Source of the DNA: JBBDIO01 sp040880365
GTDB lineage: Bacteria > Chloroflexota > Anaerolineae > Caldilineales > Caldilineaceae
Length of the DNA: 11,934 nucleotides
Assembly (NCBI GenBank): GCA_040880365.1
Contig: JBBDIO010000270.1
Location: 1-11,934, forward strand
Direction: 5' to 3'
How positions within the stretch are numbered: position 1 is the first letter of the stretch; each line of letters opens with the position of its first letter. The notes beneath the pieces are model-generated. The model ran no database searches. It had not been told where the DNA came from and saw nothing but the letters and a program-made list of their open reading frames with translations. A program made the position numbers and the translations under genes. Below, one piece after another: positions 6,449 to 11,934 of this stretch.

Positions 6449-7417
6449 CTACTCTTCGTCGAGGACACCCGCGGCGTGCATGAGTGCGCGCATATAGCCG
6501 ATGGCATACGCATTGGAACGATGTCCGAAGGGCGAATCGTCTATGATGTGGGGCAAGTGATCGGGAATCATCACACCTTCATAGCCCACTTCTTTATAGA
6601 CCTGCATGGCTTTGAACATGTCAATGTCGCCCGAATCGATGAATGTTTCGCGGAAGGCGGGCATCTTGCCTGCCACATTGCGGAAGTGGACATAGAAGAT
6701 CTTGCCCTGCTTACCAAAATGGCGAATCACATCGTAGATGCCATCGCCCACCATTTCCGTATAACAGCCCTGGCAGAAGAGCAGACCATTGGAAGGACTG
6801 GGCACCGTATCCAGCACCCGCTGGAACGCATCCACATCGATGAACAGGCAGGCCGCGCCGGCAATGGGCGTCACGGGCGGATCGTCGGGATGCAGGGCCA
6901 TCTTCAGCCCTACCGACTCGGCTACCGGAATAATCCGGCGCAACAGCACCTCGAAGTTATCCCACAATTCATCATAGCCCAGTTCGCTGCGTTCGGGCGG
7001 AGCGTTTTCCATCAGTGCGTGATCATAGGCTGTGACCAGCGCGTCGCCCCGGTCGCGCGTATGGCGGCTGGTGCGCCACACGCGGATGGCGTGAAAGTTG
7101 TAGTGCAAAACCGGGATGCCTGCGCGCCCAACGTTTTCCACCGTCCGGCAATAGTTATCCAGTTGTTCTTCGCGCCCTGGCAGATTCCACAGGATCTTGT
7201 CATACCAACTGGTAGGAATATTCTGGATCGCCGCGATGCGCAACCCCGCGGCTTCCACCCGCGATTTCAACATGGTTAGCCGCGCAAAGTCGTACCACGG
7301 CTTGTCATCGAGCGCCAGCCCGTCTGGGCTAACGACCACCAGATCACGCACACCAATCTGTTTGGCAAACGTCAGGTTCTCCTCCGAGAGATCATGAATC
7401 CCTAAAGCAGGGCGCAT
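6449..7417 (-). CDS. uxuA: Mannonate dehydratase (D-mannonate hydro-lyase)
   Basis: A 322-residue cytoplasmic TIM-barrel enzyme that dehydrates D-mannonate to 2-dehydro-3-deoxy-D-gluconate in glucuronate breakdown. Family landmarks are all present: LHYNFHAIRVW (104-114), LKMALHPDDPP (171-181), GLLFCQGCY (211-219), FYVHFRNV (241-248), SGDIDMF (262-268) and IPDHLPH (284-290). The residues expected to hold the catalytic metal are His176, Cys215, His244 and Asp286. It is shorter than the roughly 390-residue E. coli UxuA, mainly in the central insertion. The start at 7417 has AGAAAGAAG about seven bases upstream. A minus-strand -10 candidate, TATAGT, lies at 7465-7470 without a good -35. The gene stands alone; no glucuronate isomerase, fructuronate reductase or KDG kinase is visible. 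A related sugar acid is a possible substrate. Confidence 0.9.
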   Translation of the reverse strand: MRPALGIHDLSEENLTFAKQIGVRDLVVVSPDGLALDDKPWYDFARLTMLKSRVEAAGLRIAAIQNIPTSWYDKILWNLPGREEQLDNYCRTVENVGRAGIPVLHYNFHAIRVWRTSRHTRDRGDALVTAYDHALMENAPPERSELGYDELWDNFEVLLRRIIPVAESVGLKMALHPDDPPVTPIAGAACLFIDVDAFQRVLDTVPSPSNGLLFCQGCYTEMVGDGIYDVIRHFGKQGKIFYVHFRNVAGKMPAFRETFIDSGDIDMFKAMQVYKEVGYEGVMIPDHLPHIIDDSPFGHRSNAYAIGYMRALMHAAGVLDEE

Positions 7418-7579
7418 GGTTGAGCTTCTTTCTAGTGAAAAGTTGAATAGATTGAAGGGAAATTACTATACGCAAATAGCGCGCTTCGGCTGATTAGGCG
7501 CAGTCTACCACATCCCCCGCGCCGAGACAATCAGATTTTCCCCACCCCCGCGCGCACGAACCACGCAAATCTCAAACCA

Positions 7580-7608
7580 TTGATCTCAAACGCGTTGATC
7601 GCTACAAT
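7580..7608 (+). promoter_or_regulatory. Probable sigma70-type promoter
   Basis: TTGATC (7580-7585) and TACAAT (7603-7608) are separated by the ideal 17 bases; they match consensus at 4 of 6 and 5 of 6. Transcription would begin near 7616, cross the broken molybdenum-subunit remnant, and reach the secreted-protein gene at 8047. If active, it leaves a leader of about 430 nt. Confidence 0.5.
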
Positions 7609-7689
7609 AGATTCACGGTACCTGATTTACTGCACCTGATCACACCGCTGGCGCAGATTGTTCAGCCCCATACCCGCTGTGCCCGCGAT

Positions 7690-8006
7690 ATGGGGCCGGG
7701 GAATGCGTTCACCGAACACTACATTGTAGAAAACGGTATGCCCTGGACCCGCCGCCTGGGCCAATATATAAAGTGCCGGGCATCAAGCTCATGCCCAAAA
7801 TGCACAATTTCATTGTGGAACACGCCGCCGCCGATGGTCCCTATGGCGCCAAAGGTGTCGGCGAGATCAGCCCCACCATCACCAATGCCATCTTCAACGC
7901 AGTGGGCGTGCGCGTGCTGGACTTGCCTGTGCATCAGAATGCGCTGCTGCTTGCCATGCAGCACAACGTGCCCGAAATCGACCGCTGCTGGGGTGTTGCG
8001 CCCTGA
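7690..8006 (+). pseudogene. C-terminal remnant of a xanthine dehydrogenase-type molybdenum-binding subunit
   Basis: This encodes only the last 105 or so residues of an aldehyde/xanthine dehydrogenase large subunit, normally about 750-800 residues. The first part, from 7690, reads ALTEHY-like sequence (NAFTEHYIVENGMPWTRR). The second, in another frame from about 7770, contains DGPYGAKGVGEISPTITNAI and AVGVRVLDLPV, the typical C-terminus near the cofactor; the family's catalytic Glu lies in the GAKGVGE motif. The two parts join as GQY-KVPGIKL if two bases are removed from the TATATA run at 7765-7770, so a dinucleotide insertion explains the shift. The upstream frame to 7618 is open but does not resemble the family. 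No FAD or iron-sulfur subunit is nearby. It is a decayed relic, not a working enzyme. Confidence 0.85.
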
Positions 8007-8046
8007 AACTCTCCCATTCAACCTACCCCGAAAGGAAACGTTTTTT

Positions 8047-10161
8047 ATGAACGCCCAAAAGTACAGCTCCCCCGTGATTCGGCGTGCCCGGCATCCGTTA
8101 TGGTGGCGCATCGGGTTAATTTGCGCGTGTCTGACCGCCGGATTACTATACGCAAACACGCTGCACTCCACATCGGCACACGCTAATGCGGTCATTCCCG
8201 CCGCGCCGGGCGGCATTTCAGGCCGTGTGACCGATGCAGACGGTGTACCGCTGGCCGAAGTAGATATTCGTCTGTGGACCGCGGGCATGTCCGTGGGTGG
8301 ATTTGCATCCACGGACGCGTCGGGGGAGTATGCTCTGGGCGCGCTCCCACCCGGCGAATATGTGGTGGAATTTGCCCCGCCAGATACCGACTATGCCTTT
8401 CAGTTCTATCCCAATGCCGGCATGTATCCCGACGCCGAAGTTTTGCGCATCGAGGAAACCACACTCACCGATATCGACGCCGTACTCCAGCCGAGCGGCG
8501 CGGTGCGTGGGCGCGTGCTAATCACCGGCGAAGGTGCGCTGCGCGAATATGAACGCCAGGTGACTCTGCAAAGAATGCACGCCGACGGCGAATGGTATGG
8601 GCTGCCTTTTGCCAACCAGGTTGTCGGCGTCAATGATCCCCGCGGATTTGTTTTCGACGGGTTCGCAACCGGTGAATATCTCCTGTGTGTATTGCCCACC
8701 CTCAGCGATCCCTATCCCTTTGGGCAGCCAGGCGGCTGTGGACCACGCCTCCAGATAACCGCGGGCGAGACGCTGGACTACGACGTGGAATTCAGGCTAG
8801 ACTCCAACCCGCCGGCGCGCATTTTAGGACGTATCACCGACAAAGCCGGGCAGCCACTGCCGGATATCACCGTGCGCGCCGAAATGATCTTCCCCCAATC
8901 ACCTGGACAAATACGAGAGCGACGCACCAATTTCGATGGACAATATGTCTTTTATGCCGATAACCTGCCACCGCTTTCTCTCTATCCGCAACAACACTGG
9001 CTTGTCTATGCCGTCGATCCGCGCCTGGGCAATCGCGTCACCTATTTCAACCAGGTTGACACGCGCGAAAACGCCCAACCCGTCATCATCACCAACAACA
9101 CGCCCCAAACCGATATAGACTTTCAACTGGGGGGAGGACAGATCAACGGCACGATCTCTATTATCCCCGATGGCGACTTTGGTTCGGCGCGTCTCGTCCT
9201 ATATGCCTATGATGCTATACAGGACGAGTGGCAGGAAACGCACAACTTTCCCATCTCCGAAACCGGACCCTATTCGCTCACCGTGTCGCCAGGCTTCTAT
9301 CGAGTACACCTTATAGCCTACTATGGGGCGCAGGTTGCGCACAACAGCTACTACGGCGGTGCAACACTCGAAGACGCCACCACGATTGAGATACGCGACG
9401 CGCAGACCACGCCTGACATAGACTTCGTAGTCGGCGCTGGCGAATTTGAAGGACAGATCGCAGGGCAGGTGTTCGGTGATGCCATGCCATTGGCAGAAAT
9501 GAAGGTGGAACTGCTACGCGGCACCATCTCGCCCCATATCTCAACAATGCTCCCATCCATTGCCACGCTGACCGACGCCCAGGGCCATTATGTATTCCGC
9601 GGTTTGCAAGCGGGCAACTATACGCTGCTGGCGACCGATCCGGATGGGCAATGGGCCGCAAACTTCTACGGAGATGTGGGGGATGAGGGATTTTATCCAG
9701 ACTCACCATTGCAATTAGAGAGGCGCGAAAGACAGGAAGCAATCGACATATATCTGGAAACAGGAGGATCGATCCGCGGCACGGTGACCATGCAAGACGG
9801 CGCGCCAGCCAACCAGGCAGGCATCTATCTCTATCTCCCCGAACAGGAGAGCTGGAACGGCTGGGGGATTTTTCTCCGCCGCACCGCCACGCGCACCGAT
9901 GAAACTGGCAGCTATCATATAGAGGGCTTGCCGCCTGGGGAGTATCGAGTAGCCGCCACACCGCCCGCGCTCCCATATCCCCAGAAGTTCTATACCGGAA
10001 ACGGGCCTGTGCTACCCGCGGTGTATGATACACCCGGCGAAGGGGAGTCAGTCATCGTTACACCCGGCGCCTCTACCGACAATATCAATATTCGTCTGCG
10101 ACCCTTCCACGCACACCCACGCTTATATCTGCCTCGCCTGGACGTTACACAAGCCGACTAA
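8047..10161 (+). CDS. Secreted multi-module protein with carboxypeptidase regulatory-like domains
   Basis: A 704-residue exported protein. A basic N-terminus with RR at 12-13, a hydrophobic core at about 18-36, and SAHA before residue 47 suggest a signal peptide cleaved after Ala46. The mature chain is a string of beta-sandwich modules of the CarboxypepD_reg/CnaB-like type. Starts are near residues 56 (GISGRVTDADG), 153, 258 (RILGRITDKAG), 366 (INGTIS), 470 (QIAGQVFG) and 576 (SIRGTVTMQDG), and modules include 'DxxGxYxxxxLPPGEY' motifs at 90-105 and 618-633. A linker with an FY/YY pattern and a TxIDF-like strand recurs between modules. No catalytic domain, LPXTG or C-terminal membrane helix is seen; the end carries RLYLPRL. 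The start at 8047 has GAAAGGA upstream, although the frame stays open back to 7690 through the unrelated remnant. The role is unknown; a surface, scaffold or adhesive function is inference. Confidence 0.85.
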   Translation: MNAQKYSSPVIRRARHPLWWRIGLICACLTAGLLYANTLHSTSAHANAVIPAAPGGISGRVTDADGVPLAEVDIRLWTAGMSVGGFASTDASGEYALGALPPGEYVVEFAPPDTDYAFQFYPNAGMYPDAEVLRIEETTLTDIDAVLQPSGAVRGRVLITGEGALREYERQVTLQRMHADGEWYGLPFANQVVGVNDPRGFVFDGFATGEYLLCVLPTLSDPYPFGQPGGCGPRLQITAGETLDYDVEFRLDSNPPARILGRITDKAGQPLPDITVRAEMIFPQSPGQIRERRTNFDGQYVFYADNLPPLSLYPQQHWLVYAVDPRLGNRVTYFNQVDTRENAQPVIITNNTPQTDIDFQLGGGQINGTISIIPDGDFGSARLVLYAYDAIQDEWQETHNFPISETGPYSLTVSPGFYRVHLIAYYGAQVAHNSYYGGATLEDATTIEIRDAQTTPDIDFVVGAGEFEGQIAGQVFGDAMPLAEMKVELLRGTISPHISTMLPSIATLTDAQGHYVFRGLQAGNYTLLATDPDGQWAANFYGDVGDEGFYPDSPLQLERRERQEAIDIYLETGGSIRGTVTMQDGAPANQAGIYLYLPEQESWNGWGIFLRRTATRTDETGSYHIEGLPPGEYRVAATPPALPYPQKFYTGNGPVLPAVYDTPGEGESVIVTPGASTDNINIRLRPFHAHPRLYLPRLDVTQAD

Positions 10162-10174
10162 TCACGCGACCGCC

Positions 10175-10202
10175 ATGCAGGGGGTATGCGCACCCCCTGC
10201 AT
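10175..10202. terminator. Hairpin between convergent genes
   Basis: ATGCAGGGGGT (10175-10185), loop ATGCGC, ACCCCCTGCAT (10192-10202): a perfect 11-bp stem. It lies 13 bases after the stop of the secreted-protein gene and 32 bases past the end of the opposite gene, so it can serve both directions. Neither side has a clear T tract, so it may act with a factor or simply protect mRNA ends. Confidence 0.65.
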
Positions 10203-10234
10203 ATACCACGAGACATCAGACGGCAAGCCGCGGC

Positions 10235-11671
10235 TTACCTTGCAGCCATATCCAACGTAAAGGAACCCGCCTCTACCTGCATAAGCGCTTCCAGTTCGCC
10301 CTGGACATTGCCCAGGGCGACGGTCGTCGCGGCGGCATCGGCAACCACTACCACAAAGTGCTCAGTATCCACCCACGCCACCTGATGGCTGAAGGCGTGG
10401 CTCAAACCGGCAAGCGGCGTGAGGGTCTCCTGTCCCAGGCTGCCAATCTGCATACTTTCTGCGCCATCGGGTGTGGCAAGCGCGAAATGTTCGCCTGTCG
10501 GCGACCATCCCACAAACTGCCCTCCCCCCTCATATAAGGTCCCCAGCGGCGTACCATCCAATTGGGCGGCCACAATCGAAACAGTGGGCGGCGCAGGCAC
10601 TGCGCCCTCTGCACCTGCCTCTGCACCTGCCTCTGCCCCAGGGTCGGCATCGGGAAAGTCGATTTGCGTATATGCGACGTGTTGCAACGTGGGGTCGATC
10701 CAGTAAGTCGGTGAACCGGCCTGAATCTGGCCCAGCATGGTAGTTTCATCCGCGCCTGCTGCCAGCCGGTAGATGCTTGCGGGCTGTTCGGGCTGCACCA
10801 CCGCTTCGGGGTGGGGAATGACCACGGCGACGGCGCGGCTGTCCTGCGCCCACACCACCTGGGGATAGTAGATGTACTCACTATAGGTCACCACCGGCGG
10901 GAAAAGGAAAGCAGGACGCTGCGCCACGCCCAGCGGGTCTACAAAGCGGATGCGGTCGGGGGCGATCACGGCAATCGTCGCGCCATCGGGCGCCGCATAA
11001 AATTCACCGCCCGCGCCCGCAGGCAGAATCTCGGTCAGATCAAGCGTGTCTACATCCACCATGTGCAGGTCATTGGAGAGGGCAAGGCCCATCTCCAAAT
11101 TGAGCGCAGTATTGAACAACAGGCGCGATGTGCCCGGCAGCCAGGCAATACGGTGCAGGCGCGCCGTGGTATCGGCATTGCCCATGCCCTCGATTTCGCT
11201 TTGGCTAACCAGTAGCCGCTCCTGTTCACCGTCGATCCCCATCACCCACAGACCGCCATCGCGCGCAAACGCGATCAGATCGCCTGCGGACGCCAGGCGG
11301 GGCGACGGCGACGCATCCACACTGCCCAGGCTCACATCTTCGCCATTGCGCCAGATCCCCAAACGTGTGTTCCAGTTGTAAACAAAGGCTACCTCCTCGC
11401 GCAGGCGCGCCAAAGCGCTTTCGGCGACATCAGCCTCTGCATCTGGATCAGCGCCTGTATCAGCCTCTGTGTCGGCGGCGACTTCATCTGCGGTGTCGGT
11501 TTCTTCCTCCCCGGCAGGCGGAGTCGCCGCGGCCAGATCCTGCACAGAAATCTCGTCGCCGCCGACCAGCGCCAGATCATCCGGCGCGGCCGTGCGCCAG
11601 GCCATCCAGCCCAACCCCGCGGCCACGGTGATGACCACCAAAAATATGACTGCAATCACAACATTACGCAT
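10235..11671 (-). CDS. Membrane-anchored beta-propeller (TolB/WD40-like) protein
   Basis: A 478-residue protein. Residues 4-25 (VVIAVIFLVVITVAAGLGWMAW) form one N-terminal membrane helix or uncleaved signal. Residues 50-85 are an acidic A/D/E/T-rich low-complexity linker. From about 95 to 475 there are repeated short beta-strand segments such as GDLIAFARDGGLWVMGIDG (130-148), RIAWLPGTSRLLFNT (174-188), YAAPDGATIAVIAPDRI (225-241), VVWAQDSRAVAVVIP (272-286) and FVGWSPTGEHFALATPDG (386-403), the style of PD40/TolB-like propeller blades. A second low-complexity insert, AEAGAEAGAEGA, is at 346-357. The start at 11671 is preferred over the open frame to 11785 because GGAGAAGGAAG lies just upstream and the hydrophobic segment then begins at once. 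The propeller would sit outside the membrane. The ligand is unknown; no enzymatic motif is seen. Confidence 0.8.
   Translation of the reverse strand: MRNVVIAVIFLVVITVAAGLGWMAWRTAAPDDLALVGGDEISVQDLAAATPPAGEEETDTADEVAADTEADTGADPDAEADVAESALARLREEVAFVYNWNTRLGIWRNGEDVSLGSVDASPSPRLASAGDLIAFARDGGLWVMGIDGEQERLLVSQSEIEGMGNADTTARLHRIAWLPGTSRLLFNTALNLEMGLALSNDLHMVDVDTLDLTEILPAGAGGEFYAAPDGATIAVIAPDRIRFVDPLGVAQRPAFLFPPVVTYSEYIYYPQVVWAQDSRAVAVVIPHPEAVVQPEQPASIYRLAAGADETTMLGQIQAGSPTYWIDPTLQHVAYTQIDFPDADPGAEAGAEAGAEGAVPAPPTVSIVAAQLDGTPLGTLYEGGGQFVGWSPTGEHFALATPDGAESMQIGSLGQETLTPLAGLSHAFSHQVAWVDTEHFVVVVADAAATTVALGNVQGELEALMQVEAGSFTLDMAAR
10607..10639 (-). repeat. 12-bp tandem repeat inside the propeller gene
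   Basis: CTCTGCACCTGC is repeated exactly at 10607-10618 and 10619-10630, followed by a partial third copy. On the coding strand it encodes the AEAG run at residues 346-357. As a multiple of three it can expand or shrink without breaking the frame, lengthening or shortening a flexible loop between propeller strands. Confidence 0.75.
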
Positions 11672-11897
11672 GAACGTTCTTCCTTCTCCTGTGTTGACGC
11701 ACCGATATTGAAACATCTGTTTTGGCGCGTAGTTCCACCCTGTTAACTGCCCGGTCTGCCACCTGCACGCGCCCGATTCAGCCAATCGCGCGGCGCCTGG
11801 ATTTCAGAAAGATGGCGCAGACCACACCCATGATGACGAATCTTGGACGCGAAGAGTTGCGCGCAATTGGGTGAGCGTGGGGCAAACGTGGGAAAAG

Positions 11898-11930
11898 CCA
11901 GGCCGGAAGTCCATGTGACTTCCGGCCTGG
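11898..11930 (-). terminator. Strong leftward rho-independent terminator for a gene beyond the right edge
   Basis: CCAGGCCGGAAGT (11898-11910) and ACTTCCGGCCTGG (11918-11930) form a perfect 13-bp stem with a 7-nt loop. On the minus strand it is followed by CTTTTCCC, the short T run expected of an intrinsic terminator. It therefore most likely ends a leftward gene outside the window. The interval from 11672 to 11897, between it and the propeller gene start, must contain that gene's own promoter, but I see no convincing -35/-10 pair there. Confidence 0.65.
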
Positions 11931-11934
11931 GTAC

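Noticed and set aside
6476..7279. 267-codon plus-strand frame opposite uxuA
   Set aside because: The minus strand carries every mannonate dehydratase motif; the plus frame is a mirror with unusual H, I and A content.
7462..8156. 15-bp word ATTACTATACGCAAA at 7462-7476 and again at 8142-8156
   Set aside because: One copy is upstream of uxuA and the other is inside the signal-peptide codons of the secreted protein. A single 15-mer match is expected at roughly the 0.1 level in a window this size, and flanks do not match.

Overview
The window reads as a chromosomal stretch from a free-living, probably environmental bacterium. Moderately GC-rich protein genes alternate with two unusually long stretches that show no convincing gene (1-1256 and 4941-6448). 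Gene content fits Chloroflexota best: a short-form mannonate dehydratase, a large secreted protein built of carboxypeptidase-regulatory-like modules ending near an 'LYLP' motif, and a membrane-anchored beta-propeller protein with a low-complexity acidic linker. This placement is an impression from gene style; the window holds no rRNA or marker gene to prove it.

Layout. 1-1256: no supportable gene; a hairpin at 1166-1199 probably ends the leftward unit that follows. 1257-3234 (minus): a clan GH-A-like glycoside hydrolase and, 64 bp downstream, a class I SAM methyltransferase, likely one transcription unit. 3356-4940 (plus): a promoter, a leader with a hairpin, an NAD(P)H-hydrate epimerase-like (YjeF_N) protein with an altered nucleotide loop, then a DUF456 membrane protein whose Shine-Dalgarno abuts a perfect hairpin. 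4941-5902: no convincing gene. 5903-6049: a cluster of TTGACAATAA-type repeats, the most unusual non-coding structure in the window. 6050-6448: no gene; ends in a strong 12-bp hairpin. 6449-7417 (minus): mannonate dehydratase (UxuA). 7580-8006 (plus): a promoter followed by the C-terminal remnant of a xanthine-dehydrogenase-type molybdenum subunit, broken by a 2-nt insertion. 8047-10161 (plus): a 704-residue secreted modular protein. 10175-10202: hairpin between convergent genes. 10235-11671 (minus): a 478-residue membrane-anchored beta-propeller protein. 11898-11930: a strong leftward terminator for a gene beyond the right edge.

How the genes relate. The glycosidase and mannonate dehydratase both point to breakdown of plant- or uronate-type carbohydrates, but they sit about 3.2 kb apart in separate units, so a shared pathway is only suggested. 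YjeF_N epimerases act in repair of hydrated NAD(P)H; nothing else here belongs to that pathway. The two large exported or anchored proteins lie tail to tail and share no visible pathway.

No defence system, CRISPR array, tRNA or intact transposase was found. The best candidate for something undescribed is the 5903-6049 repeat cluster. It resembles either an operator array or a transposon end carrying transposase-binding sites, and neither reading can be proven from this window.
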